Positions 45,937 through 60,776 of a stretch of DNA of 64,000 nucleotides are shown here, piece after piece (position 1 is the stretch's first letter; each line of letters starts with the position of its first letter). The translations under genes were made by a program, and so were the position numbers. The notes under the pieces were generated by a model, which was not told the origin of the DNA, did not search any database, and saw nothing but the letters and a program-made list of their open reading frames with translations. This DNA is from Eucommia ulmoides (taxonomy: Eukaryota; Streptophyta; Magnoliopsida; Garryales; Eucommiaceae): the NCBI GenBank assembly GCA_016647705.1, contig CM028336.1:1364001-1428000 (forward strand), written 5' to 3'.

Positions 45937-48110
45937 TAAATCTTATTTCATAATTTTTGTATTTTTTGGATTGGATTTTTGCAGGATTATGTAATGAAAT
46001 CGCTTTCAGGAAAAACGGTTTTGCTCGTGACACATCAAGTTGATTTTCTTCCAGCTTTTGATTATGTGCTGGTTAATCACCAACTCTGGCCAGTCGTGTT
46101 TGTTTTGTGTTTTCTATTCCCAAATTTTTGTTTCTATTCTCAAAAATCTGCGAACAAGAAACACTATACTAACGCAGGTTTAAATATTGCTCTCAAAATT
46201 TCATTTTATTTCCTAATCTTTTAGTCTTTCGATGTTTTTGTTCAGCTTCGAATTTTTAGAACAAATTTTTTGGGAAAAAATAGCCTTCTTTCCAGGCTTT
46301 CGGGTTTTCTCCAAGTTTTCTGGGAGCAAAAACATAAATCAGGGAACAAAAACGCTAAACAAACACCGGTTTAAGATTCGAACTGTCCTGGTTTTTAGTT
46401 TTTCTTCTTGAAAGATGATTATGGTTTATATATTTCTCTAAATTTTTGGTATTAAACTTTTAATTCTTTTGAAAACTGGTAACTCTTTTTTCGGCTCTCA
46501 GATTTTTAGAACAAATTTTTGGGAACAAAAGTTCATTCTTCCCAGACTTTTGCTTCTGCTCCAAGTTTTCTGGAGCAAAAACAGAAATCTGGAAACATAA
46601 ACACTAAACAAATGCCAAAATTTTAGATTCAAACTAAATTTTCTCGTTTTTTTGGCTCTAAACAGTTGATGTCGGATGGCGAAATCTTTCAATCTGCTCC
46701 TTATCTTGATTTACTTTCTTCAAGCAAAGAATTTCAAGAGCTTGTCAATGCTCACAAAGAGACCGCCGGTTCCGAAAGGCTCGCAGAGGTTACTTCTTCC
46801 ACAAGGCACGAAAAAGAGATCGCTAGAGACGACAGAAAGCCTCAAACTGATAACATATCTAAACAAAAACCAGGGGCGGATCAGTTGATTAAGCAAGAAG
46901 AGAGAGAAGTAGGGGACGCCGGCTTCAAACCCTACATTCAATACCTAAACCAGAACAAGGGTTTCTTGTTCTTCGCCATGGCCGCCCTCTGTCATGTCAT
47001 TTTTGTTGTCGCCCAGATTTCTCAAAACACTTGGATGGCGGCTAATGTCGATAATCCCGAAGTTAGCACATTGCGGTTAACCACGGTTTACTTGGTGATC
47101 GGATTCGTTTCGACCTTGTTTTTGCTTAGTAGATCGCTATGCACGGTGGTTTTAGGCTTCCAGTCGTCGAAATCTTTGTTCTCAGAGCTTTTGAATTCTC
47201 TTTTTCGTGCTCCAATGTCGTTTTACGACTCCACGCCTTTGGGAAGGATTCTAAGTCGAGTAAGTAACCTTAAGAAACACGCAAAAGGGTAATTTTTAGT
47301 AGTCCATTGATTCTGTCGGAAGTCTAAAGTCACTCTACTGTTGTCAGAGACGGATCTATAAATTAATTGAGAGGCGACTAAAAAAATTTATTTTAGATGG
47401 TAAAATAAATCAGTGGATTTTATATTAAATTTTAAAGATCATACATATATATAAATATAGGGATAAAAGTAAAAAAAAAAAATCAAATACTCAAGGTGGG
47501 GGCTTGTATAGCTTTTCCACATACAATGCAGTGAATGATTTTAGATTTTTGAAAAAATTACTGTAACGCGTGGATTGCATGAACATAATCTTTTTCTTAA
47601 TGAATGCGTGTTATTTTTGTATACAGGTTTCCGTTGATTTGAGTATTGTCGATCTTGATCTTCCATTTAATTTAATTTTCGCGGTTGGCGCAACCACGAA
47701 TGCCTATGCGAATCTCTTGGTGTTGGGCGTCGTCACTTGGCAAATCTTGTTCGTCTCCATACCGATGATTTTTTTGGCTATTCAATTACAGAAATATTAT
47801 TTTGCGTCGGCGAAAGAGTTGATGAGGATTAACGGCACGACCAAGTCATTCGTGGCAAACCATCTCGTTGAATCGTTGGCCGGAGTTGTGACAATAAGAG
47901 CTTTCAAAGAAGAAGATCGCTTTTTCGCAAAAAATCTCGCCCTGATCGATATGAACGCCACCCCGTTTTTCCATAATTTTGCAGCGAATGAGTGGTTGAT
48001 CCAACGGCTAGAAACGCTTTGCGCTATCGTTCTTGCCTCATCTGCACTTTGCATGGTCTTGCTTCCTACCGGAACCTTTAGCTCCGGTAATACTTTAATG
48101 ACACATTGAT

Positions 48111-48414
48111 GGTTAGACTGAATTGCACTTTACATTTTCATAGTACTTTCGTCATCACTTACTTCTTCTGTGATTCAAACTTAAGTTCAACGGTTAAATA
48201 ATTAACATAATTTTGAGAAATGAAAATTTTGCCCATATACCTTATTCGACTAGGGATATAACTGTCAATTGATATTAAATAATTTATTAATTTTGATTTT
48301 TTTAAAATTGACTGTTAATTTTAACAGAAAATATAGCCGTTGCACTTTACTCTGATTTACATGGAATCTGCTTACAAAAATAGTACAGATGTATAAAGTG
48401 TAATTCGGTTAAAC
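48111..48414. mobile_element. MITE in intron 5, copy 2
   Basis: Counterpart of 19727-20030. Inverted ends GGTTAGACTGAATTGCACTT and AAGTGTAATTCGGTTAAACC. Confidence 0.6.
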
Positions 48415-49719
48415 CACGTTTTTTTAATTTGAATTTTTTTTTTGGGAAATTTAAAATAATTATTATATATTTTTGCAGGGTTTATTGGAATGGCATTGTC
48501 ATATGGGCTATCATTGAATATGTTCCTTGTTGTCTACATTCAAAATCAATGTACATTAGCAAATTCTGTCATCTCTGTGGAGAGACTTAACCAATATATG
48601 CATATTCCAAGTGAGGCTCCTGAAGTCATAGAAGACCGCTGGCCACCGGTGAATTGGCCGACTTCCGGCAAAGTAGAAATTCAAGATTTGCAGGTAAAGA
48701 ACTCAATCTTTTTTTTTTTTTTTTGGTGACCCATTAATTTTTGGGTTAATTACACTTTATCTTCTTGTTCTTGTTGTTGGATTCGAATTGTATGTTAAAT
48801 ATGTTGGGTTTATCTCATGTCGGTTGGAGAAATAATTACTAGTCAAGTTATAAGTGTGAGAAAAAATTTCACCTCACTCTCCACTGCTATCAGAGTCCAA
48901 ATTACAACAACTCTACCCCAATAACCATGGAGGGAGAGACAAGTCGAGGGTTAGCCGACCAAAAGTCTGATGTGTGAAGGAAAGATTATTGGGTTCATCC
49001 CATATTGGATGTGGAAGAGGCTGGTGGTCAGGTTATAAGTGAGGAAAATTCTCACGTCAGGAGCTAGTTTTGGGGGGGTGAAAGAGGCCCAACATTACCT
49101 TCCATTGGTATCGAAACCCAGGTTACAATAACTTCAGCCCAATAGCCACAAAAAGAAAGACCGGTCGAGGTTTAGCCAACCAAAAACCTGATGTGTGAGG
49201 TGAAAATTGTTGAGTTTATTCTACATTAGACTCGTGATCAGATTATAAGTGCGAGAAAAAATCTCACATTATTAGCAAACTTTTGGAGGTGAGGGAGGAC
49301 CAAAAGCACCCTATAAAATAGTACTATTTTGTCAAAATTCTTAGAACAAAATAGAATTGTTCTCAAAAATATGTTTTTGAAACAAAAAAAAAAAAAAAGA
49401 ACTTGGAATAGCAACAAAAATATGGGAACAAAAACACTAAACCAGACATCCAACAAATGTTTTTTTTTTTTTTTTTAAAACAGATAAGATATAGGGCAAA
49501 TGCGCCGCTTGTTCTTCGTGAGATAAGTTGTGTTTTCGAAGGAGGGGATAAGATCGGAATAGTTGGCCGGACAGGCAGCGGGAAGACTACACTAATCGGA
49601 GCTCTGTTCCGGCTGGTGGAGCCGACAGGTGGCAAGATCTTAGTGGACGGGATCGACATATCGGTGATCGGACTCCATGATTTGAGGTCTCGGTTGGGGA
49701 TAATACCACAGGATCCTAC

Positions 49720-51154
49720 TGATCGCTCAAAAATAATACCCTTAAATTGGTACCGCGATACTGATGTAGTACGGTGTTCAAGTAGGGTGTCGAACCACAG
49801 AGATCGGTCTTGTAATTATCAATTTCTGATTACTTTTCTTTCTTTAGTGAAAACAATTTTGATTTTTTTAAAATAAGAAAAGAAAATATTAAATCTAAAA
49901 TAAAAATAAAATAAAGAACCAGGATAGGAATTGTGGGGTTAGTATTTTGAGAATTATGTTTTTCTCGTATTTTCTATTTAAATCGGATTTGTATAAACGA
50001 GTGTTCCTAACTACAAGCCGGAACTACTCAGAAATATATGGATTGTTATTCTCCGGCATGATCTATCTTCGGTATTTAATTCCTACATTAAACTAATCTA
50101 AGGTGAATTAAAATCTAGGCATAAACCATCCAGACCAATAATCAATCCCCAAGAATACGATTGTGTGGCCATTAAATCAAGACCACAGGTGCAAGATTTA
50201 ATGTTCTAGCAATAATTGAATTCAAATCAAAATCTCTACAAGAACATTTTGACAATAAATTCAATTATAATTAAATTCATTTTTACGAACGGAATTCCTT
50301 CCACACAATTGTTTATACGAAATCCAAATTTAAATAAGAAAAATACAATATTACATAAATTCAAAAGTACAATACCACAATCCTAACCTGGTTGAAGGAA
50401 GTTAGCTTTTCATTGTTGCATTGAGTGGTATTTTCTCGGATAATATCCTCACAAACACCATTTACACTTTGTACCCCAAACTATTCTCCCTTCCAAAAAT
50501 AAAAATGAAATAAAAGAAAAACAAATAAGAAAATACTACAACTATTCTAAGAATGAAGTAGGAATATATTCATTTTTTTTGCTCTCAAACCTCCCATCTA
50601 TTTATAGAATCAAAAAGGTGAGTTTTGGGGTGAATTTGAGTCAAAAGAGGAGGCTAGGGGTGCAAAAAGTCAAATATGGAGAGCAATGGGGTTGTTGAGC
50701 AATTTTTCCACCGGAGTGGGCGCGGGTCGGGCCGGATCGGGCCGGGTTCGGGTCAAAATGGTTTGACCCGCAGCACTATGTGGCTGCACAGAAGGACCAT
50801 CTTCAAACGGTTGTATCTTTTTCATACGAACTCCGATTTGGCTCTATAACCAGTCGTTGGAAAGCTTAGAGAGTCTACTTTCATATGAAACTTGTATCAT
50901 CTCAGAATTCCAACTGTATAATTAGTTATGTCCAAAACAATGGACAGTGGTCTTGATTCTAGTGCCGAAAATCGCGACTTTTATCCGTTTGATCATTTTC
51001 TCTTAATTTTGCTCCAAATTAACATGGTTTTGTACCATTTCCAAAATCCTACAAAAACAAATAAAACAACTTAATTTATAATATTTTAATTTATTTAAAA
51101 GATTAACAAAACTTAATTTAGTGGTATTAGATTGCACAAAATGAGGTGCTATCA
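49720..51154 (-). mobile_element. 3' LTR of the young element
   Basis: 1435 bp, starting TGATCGCTC and ending GGTGCTATCA. The polypurine-type tract adjoins its right end, which makes it the 3' LTR on the minus strand. Confidence 0.92.
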
Positions 51155-52018
51155 CACCCCCAAACCTAAATTTTGCTAGTCCTCGAGCAAAACTAAATAT
51201 AATAATTAAATAAAAAGTCATTTTCGTAGCGAACACGATTGCATTTAGCATATGCAATAAGCCTTTAAACCTCTAGGTCACCCCTAGTGGACGAGTATAG
51301 TCTCGTGAGGGTTTACAGTGATGCTACCCACAAACATCTCAAAATCTCTTTTTCGTGCATATTATCTCTCACAAAATTTTTATCAATCTTATCCAATGCT
51401 AACATATCAAATCAAGGGCAAACAAGAGTTACTAAAATAGTCATTAATCTCATAGCACGTGATTTTTAACAATATTCATTTTTGTACCCACGACATATAT
51501 ACAACTCTCGTTTATAATGAATTTAACACATGTAGTTAGTCAACTGGTTTTGTACAATTCAAACAATCTTTTCCCCAAAATAAAAAATATTTGTTTATAT
51601 CGGTGTTGTTTCTTTCTTTTTTTTTTTTTTTTTTTTAATTATATTTTTTTAATTTTTTTTTTTTTTTTTGTAAGTAATTTTCTTTAAATAAGTGACATGT
51701 GCAATGTTAACCTCACTGGGCTTTCTAAGATGTCCGTGTAGCGAGTGTTGGACCAATGATCCCAATCCAGTTGGCTCGGGGCACTAGGTGTTAAAGCACC
51801 TTTCAGGTTTAATAACTCGAACAACTTAGGCTTCGAAGTTAACAAGCCTCTTATCGTCTTAATAAATTGTTTTCCCCTTTTGACGCGAACACTCAAAACT
51901 TACTGAGGCAAGAGGTCCGGTTACTTAGCGAAAGTTCATTACTAAGACAGAAAATCTTTATTAGTATCACAATTTATTTATTTTTATTTTTTAAAAAAAA
52001 TAATTTATTTGTTTGTTT

Positions 52019-52055
<37 letters not shown>

Positions 52056-52558
52056 TTTAGGGATAGGTTATTTTCTTATCAAAATTCAGTAAACTAACTT
52101 TTGTACTAAATTTAAAATAAAATAAAGTTAGCATGCATGTAAGCGTCGAAAAATGAAATATTTTTAAAAATCAGTGCTCTGCTCAATAATTATTTAGCAA
52201 ATTCTAGTTTGTACCCGACAGATGTGTTATCAAATGATAGATTGACAAAATTAAGTGTGAAATAAAATATCAGAAAGAATACAAGCATTTACCCCCCCAA
52301 ACCGGAATCTTGCATTGTCCGCAATGTGAAAATGACAAAATTAAATTAGCAAGGAGAGATACAACCTGATGTATCGGAATTGCTTATTTGTACTGAGTCG
52401 ATGTGGACTGCTCGTAAATCTGTCAGATAGAACACTCAAAGAAATCTTATTAAATCAAATATAAACACTAAAATTAGAAAATTAACACAACAGTGGGTTG
52501 CCTCCCACTCAGCGCTAATTTTAACGTCTTTAGCCGGACGTTGAGTGTCTTAACCCCA

Positions 52559-53770
52559 CTAACCGTAGTGAAGTAACCCACTTCTTACCTTCTGTTGAGT
52601 TACTCTCCAGTCGGTGAGTGATGGATAGTGGCCGACACTCAAATTTTTAAACTTCTTTCCCGGATCAAATCCCATTTCTTTTCGTTGGGACTTACTTGGT
52701 GGTCTTTTTATTAGGCCCCCAAATAGAAGTTGAGTTACATCAACCCAAACAAAAAGGCATGATTTTTTTGTGGTTTGGTTTGACGGTTGGTCCACTGCAT
52801 CAAAAAGATATGCCTTAATTTTTGGATGCGGTGGTAAAGGTATAATGGATGTCCCTATCAAAGGAAGATTACCCAAATGTGTCTCGGATGATTGGATCTC
52901 ATTTTCCTTATGACTTTCTACCTTGATCTCCTCCATGTATGTATTTTTGACTTTTTCACTCACCTGCTCACCATCACTTTTGTTCCCTATTTTTTTTTCT
53001 GCCTCACAAATTGGTAATGGTTGAGCCCAAAACGGCTCAAACTCGTGATCATATCGTTTGGGTTCCTCACCAATTTTGCTTAGCTGTGGTCCTTTTGACA
53101 ACTTTCTAAATTCACTTTCGTGCTCTAGACCACTTTTCTTATCACCTACCCGAACGTCAGTCTCTAGACCATTTTTTGCAATTTCCTCTTTTACTAATTC
53201 AATGATTCGCCTAACTAGGGTTTCTTTCCAATCTATCTCTTCAAATTGTTTTTTCAAGGATTGAGCTCGCCTTTCCAAGATTTGGTTTTGCCTTTCTGAG
53301 ATTTGGCCTTGCTCTACTAAGGATTGGTGATTTTCCGTTAAGGTTTGACGTTCCTCTGTTAAGGCTTGGTTAGTCTCTACTAGGGATTGGTTTTGCTCTT
53401 CCAAGATTGTTAGCATTTGTTGCATTACAGTGGGTTCAAAATTCCTAGCTTCTTGGGAAAATGATGGTTGACATTGAGGTTGGTAAAATGATTGATCGTA
53501 ACAATACGACCCTGAAAGCTCACTATAATATTGTTGATCCCATCCGTAATTATTCGAGTATTGATTAGACTCAGGCGGCGAATAATATGGATCGAGATAA
53601 ACATTGTTATAGAGGTCCGTGGGATTATGGTAATTGTACGTAAATTGATTGGTGAAATGGTGTGGATTTTGGTCTGTGGTACATGAGTAAAGGTCAGGTT
53701 GGGGTCTTGAGAGAAAATATTGTTGAGAATCTGCAAATGAAATAGCAAATCTCTCAAAGTAATTTTCCAT
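52559..53770 (-). CDS. Single 403-residue open frame of the young LTR element, function unknown
   Basis: It is the only long frame inside the element. The N-terminal ~110 residues are rich in Tyr, Asn, Gln and Pro. Residues about 115-200 form a Gln/Glu-rich heptad-like coiled-coil segment with repeats of the type 'LTEERQTLTE' and 'LVEQGQISER'. The C-terminal third is charged and ends near 'YPSLTDWRVTQQ'. I see no zinc knuckle, protease or polymerase motif. Its position after the primer-binding site suggests a gag-like or accessory product of the element; homology is not recognised. Confidence 0.55.
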   Translation of the reverse strand: MENYFERFAISFADSQQYFLSRPQPDLYSCTTDQNPHHFTNQFTYNYHNPTDLYNNVYLDPYYSPPESNQYSNNYGWDQQYYSELSGSYCYDQSFYQPQCQPSFSQEARNFEPTVMQQMLTILEEQNQSLVETNQALTEERQTLTENHQSLVEQGQISERQNQILERRAQSLKKQFEEIDWKETLVRRIIELVKEEIAKNGLETDVRVGDKKSGLEHESEFRKLSKGPQLSKIGEEPKRYDHEFEPFWAQPLPICEAEKKIGNKSDGEQVSEKVKNTYMEEIKVESHKENEIQSSETHLGNLPLIGTSIIPLPPHPKIKAYLFDAVDQPSNQTTKKSCLFVWVDVTQLLFGGLIKRPPSKSQRKEMGFDPGKKFKNLSVGHYPSLTDWRVTQQKVRSGLLHYG

Positions 53771-54285
53771 TTACCCAAGTCTAATTTTTTTTTTTTTTTT
53801 TTTTTAATTTTTTTAATTTTTTTTATTTTTTTTTTTATATATTTTTATATTTTTTTAACAAATTAAAACAATTATATCAACAAGCGATCTGGAGGCTCAG
53901 CCTACCAGTTAAGAAAAAAAATTAAAATAAATAAATGCGAATAAGAGGCTCAACCTACCAGATAACAGAATAAAGATAAAGGATGGAGGCCCAGCCTACC
54001 TGTCAACAATTTAATAAACTAATTTTTCTAATAATAATTTTTTTGATTTTTGATTTTTTTTTTTTTTAATTTTTTTGTTGTTATTTATTTATTTTTTTAA
54101 AGAAAAATTAAACAGATTAAACTGAATCCTTGCTTGAAGATTTGGAATGAAAGATTGGATCTCGATTAACCTGGAAAAAATAAAACTCAAGAAAAAAAAA
54201 TTGATGAATTTATACAGATGGAGAAAAAAAAAATAACAAAAATTAATAATTAGCGATGCCAATCCCCGGCAACGGCGCCAAAATT

Positions 54286-55720
54286 TAATCGCTCAAAAAT
54301 AATACCCTTAAATTGGTACCGCGATACTGATGTAGTACGGTGTTCAAGTAGGGTGTCGAACCACAGAGATCGGTCTTGTAATTATCAATTTTTGATTACT
54401 TTTCTTTCTTTAGTGAAAACAATTTTGATTTTTTTAAAATAAGAAAAGAAAATATTAAATCTAAAATAAAAATAAAATAAAGAACCAGGATAGGAATTGT
54501 GGGGTTAGTATTTTGAGAATTATGTTTTTCTCGTATTTTCTATTTAAATCGGATTTGTATAAACGAGTGTTCCTAACTACAAGCCGGAACTACTCAGAAA
54601 TATATGGATTGTTATTCTCCGGCATGATCTATCTTCGGTATTTAATTCCTACATTAAACTAATCTAAGGTGAATTAAAATCTAGGCATAAACCATCCAGA
54701 CCAATAATCAATCCCCAAGAATACGATTGTGTGGCCATTAAATCAAGACCACAGGTGCAAGATTTAATGTTCTAGCAATAATTGAATTCAAATCAAAATC
54801 TCTACAAGAACATTTTGACAATAAATTCAATTATAATTAAATTCATTTTTACGAACGGAATTCCTTCCACACAATTGTTTATACGAAATCCAAATTTAAA
54901 TAAGAAAAATACAATATTACATAAATTCAAAAGTACAATACCACAATCCTAACCTGGTTGAAGGAAGTTAGCTTTTCATTGTTGCATTGAGTGGTATTTT
55001 CTCGGATAATATCCTCACAAACACCATTTACACTTTGTACCCCAAACTATTCTCCCTTCCAAAAATAAAAATGAAATAAAAGAAAAACAAATAAGAAAAT
55101 ACTACAACTATTCTAAGAATGAAGTAGGAATATATTCATTTTTTTTGCTCTCAAACCTCCCATCTATTTATAGAATCAAAAAGGTGAGTTTTAGGGTGAA
55201 TTTGAGTCAAAAGAGGAGGCTAGGGGTGCAAAAAGTCAAATATGGAGAGCAATGGGGTTGTTGAGCAATTTTTCCACCGGAGTGGGCGCGGGTCGGGCCG
55301 GATCGGGCCGGGTTCGGGTCAAAATGGTTTGACCCGCAGCACTATGTGGCTGCACAGAAGGACCATCTTCAAACGGTTGTATCTTTTTCATACGAACTCC
55401 GATTTGGCTCTATAACCAGTCGTTGGAAAGCTTAGAGAGTCTACTTTCATATGAAACTTGTATCATCTCAGAATTCCAACTGTATAATTAGTTATGTCCA
55501 AAACAATGGACAGTGGTCTTGATTCTAGTGCCGAAAATCGCGACTTTTATCCGTTTGATCATTTTCTCTTAATTTTGCTCCAAATTAACATGGTTTTGTA
55601 CCATTTCCAAAATCCTACAAAAACAAATAAAACAACTTAATTTATAATATTTTAATTTATTTAAAAGATTAACAAAACTTAATTTAGTGGTATTAGATTG
55701 CACAAAATGAGGTGCTATCA
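54286..55720 (-). mobile_element. 5' LTR of the young element
   Basis: 1435 bp, adjoining the tRNA-Asp-type primer-binding site at its left edge, ending GGTGCTATCA before the second CCTAC. Confidence 0.92.
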
Positions 55721-55845
55721 CCTACTCTCTTCAATGGAACTGTGAGGTACAATTTGGATCCTCTGTCTCACCATTCTGATCAAGAAATTTGGGAGGTAAT
55801 TTTCCATTTTCCAATTTATTTTTATTTTATTTTATTTATTATTAC

Positions 55846-56047
55846 TGTTAATATTTGAATATGGGCTTGACCATTCGGTTAATATATGTATATAGACTTG
55901 GTCCATTAGGTCAAAATCCTAACCCTGTGATTACTTCATTCTCCTATATATATTTCTATTGTAAATTTTTGTATTGGACTGTTTTCCTGAATATCAATAT
56001 ATCACTCTATATTTCTCTCAATAATCTATCTTCCAATTATCTTAACA
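55846..56047 (+). mobile_element. Solo LTR in intron 7, copy 2
   Basis: Counterpart of 21414-21615; 202 bp with ATTAC on both sides (55841-55845 and 56048-56052). Confidence 0.8.
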
Positions 56048-56154
56048 ATTACTAATATTATTTTTATCATTATTACCATCATTTTTTTAGGTTCTTGGAA
56101 AATGTCAACTCAAGGAGGTTGTTCAAGATAAAGAAAATGGCTTGGAGTCCTTAG

Positions 56155-57981
<1,827 letters not shown>

Positions 57982-58025
57982 TAAAGTACTAATTTTAATT
58001 TAATACATTGATTTTTGAATATTCA

Positions 58026-58334
58026 CGGGTTTTGACACTTTGCATCCTGAAAGTTTGGCCATTATTTCACTTTGGTCCCTATAATTTCAATTTGAACACA
58101 TGATACCCCGAGGAAGGGGAAAGGGAAGGTTGGAAATACCTATCAAGTCTTTTAAAAATAGTCATAAGCAGTAGTAAGTGACTATTTTTTGTCCAAAATT
58201 GTAACGAGAATATTGACTTGAACGGTAGTGTTATCATTACAAAACTTCAAGGTGTCATGTGTTGAAATTAAAACTACAAGGGCCAAAATGAAATAATAGT
58301 CAAAGTTCATGGATACATAGTGTCAAAACCCCCT
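58026..58334. mobile_element. hAT-like MITE in intron 9, copy 2
   Basis: Counterpart of 23560-23858, with AATATTCA at 58018-58025 and 58335-58342. Confidence 0.75.
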
Positions 58335-59054
58335 AATATTCATAATTTTTCGATTAATATATCACTTATTTTTATTTTCTTATTAATATTTTTTAATCAA
58401 TCACGTCAATCTTATCTCGCATATTTTTAAAAAATTAATAAAAAATATTTTCAAAAATTAAAAGAAATAGTAAATGAAGCACTGTCGCCACTCCACAAAT
58501 ATGCAGTTCGGTTCACATTCATTATTTTCTCTCCTACGGGCAATGATGTAATTGGAGTTCAACTAAACATTTCTGGAGTGCCAATTTTATTTTCCTTTTG
58601 ACAAATCTAAATAATTTTTTTTTTAATTTTCAGAAAAATAATTTTAAACTTTCTGAAACTATTTTCGAGTTATAAACCGAACAGGTAATAAAAATTTTAA
58701 TTTTATTTTAATAGGAAAACTAGTGGAATATGATGAGCCAATGAAGTTGATGAAGAGAGAAGATTCACTCTTTGGACAGCTTGTGAAGGAGTATTGGTCT
58801 CATTCTCACTCTCCACATTCACAAACAACCTCTCTCTTTTAATTTCTAACATTATAACACTTTTTTTTGGTTAAATTAAGGAAGATGGTCTTGAGTTTTA
58901 GTTTTTGACATGTAACTTTTTTTTTTTTTTTTTTTTTTTGTAATTTCTAATTTTGTAATATAAGCCTATTTGCTATGAACCCTATTATGTTGCCTTCTTG
59001 GCAGAATTTAATTCTAGTGGTTATTCGATCTTTTCAGATTCGGTTTGGTTTGGT

Positions 59055-59368
59055 GGCGTTTGGTTTGGTTTGGCTTGTTTTTGTTTTTAATTCATGAGAA
59101 CAAAAAAACGTTTAGTTGCAACATTTGTTTGTTTGTTTTTTTTTTAAATGTCTATTATTTGTTTTTATTTTATTTATATTGGCGTAGTTGTGGTGGGGCT
59201 GCGTGGTGGTGATTCTCAACAATTATTCTTATGAAATAGATTTGAAATAGTTTTGTGGGGTGAATAAGAATCGACAGTTTTTGTTTCTCGGATTCTTAAG
59301 GAATTCTAAAATTACTCCTAAATTTTTTTTTGAAATAGAAATCAGAAAACAGAAACAAGAAACAAACG
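59055..59368. mobile_element. MITE downstream of ABCC10 copy 2
   Basis: Counterpart of 24554-24873, with a short added TTTGGTTTGG repeat at the left arm. Confidence 0.45.
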
Positions 59369-59376
59369 GAATCTTA

Positions 59377-59910
59377 GGCCTCATTTGGTAACTGTTTTCA
59401 TTCCAAAAATGCACATTCCATTCCCAGATTTTTGGGAATTTTTGTTCTTGTTCTCATTCTATTTCCATTTGAGAATTGTGTCCATTTTTTTCTTAAGAAA
59501 TAAGAAACAAAAAAAAATTATTTCTCATTATTTTCATTCTATTCCCAATATCTGTTATTGTCCATCCGACACCGGTGGCCACCGTCCGACGGCTATCTCC
59601 GGCGACCGTCGCCAGTCACCTCCGGCCGTCCGCCGCCGTCACCCACCCGCCGATCACTGTCGCCGTCACCCACTAGCCGCCGCCGTCCGGCCAAAACAAA
59701 AAAAAAATCTCAAAAAAATAATAATTTTATTTTAGGATAAAATCGTTACCAAACACGATTCTCTTCCCAAAACAAAAAAAAAAAAAAAAAAAAAATTATC
59801 GTTACCAAACGCGATTCTATTGCCAAGAATGAAACAAAATTCTCATCTCATCCCATCTTATTCTAATCCCACTGCTGGAATGAAAACAGAAACGGTTACC
59901 AAAGGCTACC
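59377..59910. mobile_element. MITE with TTTGGTAAC inverted ends, full-length copy
   Basis: GGCCTCATTTGGTAACTGTT at the left is matched by AACGGTTACCAAAGGCTACC at the right. The internal CCGCCG-rich part (about 59570-59695) yields spurious open frames. Unit 1 has a shortened version. Confidence 0.65.
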
Positions 59911-60111
59911 TAGTGTTTTTGTTCCTAGAAAATTCAGAACCAAAACAAAAATATACAAAAACAAATCTATTTTTGTTCTACTCTTAGTTCAATATTTCTT
60001 TTTTCCTATTTTTGTTCCAATTTGTTCAATTCGATTGTGTTTCTCTTTTTTAGGGACTTATGTATGGAGGAAAAAAAATGGATCAATGGCACTTTGCTTC
60101 CTTGTAATTTG

Positions 60112-60776
60112 ACTGAATTGCACTTTATACTCATGTGGCATTTTTGTCATCACTTTTTATTCTTGTAACCGATTTGGGAGAATAAAAAAATAGAAAAAAT
60201 ACAACACACCCATAAACGAGCAAAGAGATATTATCCAACCTTATCCGATTGAGGGTATAATTATCAATTAATATTAAAAACTTTATTAATTTTGATTTTG
60301 AGTTTTGACCGTTAACTTTAACAGAAAATATAATTGTTGAAGATAAGTTCTTAGGAAAATACCACAAGGTGACGTTTGGTACGGGAGATTCAAGATGGGA
60401 TGGGAATGACTATGGAAATAGTAATTTCATTCTTATGTTTGTTATATGGGATTTAATTACATTTCCATTATCAAGGATTCCTTAATCCCACAAAGCATAG
60501 GATTAACCAGATATTTGAATTGAAATTAAATTAATTATTATGCCGTTTGAAAATTCAATTAAATTACTATTTTACCTTTTGTTGTCATTCTAATACAACA
60601 TGTAATCCCTTTTATCACCAAACATAGGAATGGTAATGACAATTTCATTCCATTATCATACTAATTTCAATTCTATTGTCATTCCATTCATTTCTAGTGT
60701 ACCAAACGCAGCGCAAGCATTTAAAGTGCTTTTTTTATTTTGATAAGTAACTTAAAGTGCAATTCGATCAAACCAC
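60112..60776. mobile_element. MITE of the intron 5 family with a second MITE nested in it
   Basis: The outer ends are GACTGAATTGCACTTTATAC and AAAGTGCAATTCGATCAAAC. The nested element interrupts it at 60372-60709. Confidence 0.6.
60372..60709. mobile_element. Nested MITE with GTTTGGTAC ends
   Basis: ACGTTTGGTACGG at the left faces GTGTACCAAACGC at the right. Inside are repeated ATTTCATTCC-type blocks. About 340 bp. In unit 1 the sequence breaks within the left end of this element. Confidence 0.6.

Larger units (their letters stand above)
49720..55720 (-). mobile_element. Young non-autonomous Gypsy-type LTR retrotransposon inserted in ABCC10 copy 2 exon 7
   Basis: LTRs at 49720-51154 and 54286-55720 are each 1435 bp and differ at only about three positions by eye, so insertion is recent (order of 0.1 million years with common plant rates). 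The 5-bp target duplication CCTAC lies at 49715-49719 and 55721-55725, and copy 1 shows the empty site. On the minus strand the right LTR is followed by TGGCGCCGTTGCCGGGGA (54262-54279), complementary to the 3' end of plant tRNA-Asp, and a purine tract (GGTTTGGGGGTG) precedes the left LTR at 51155-51166; the element therefore points left. The 3.1-kb inside has no protease, RT or integrase, so it depends on a partner. LTR ends and layout look whole. Confidence 0.93.

Noticed and set aside
54262-54279. Match to tRNA-Asp 3' end, considered as a tRNA gene
   Set aside because: Only the last ~18 nt match and the site adjoins an LTR, so it is a primer-binding site.
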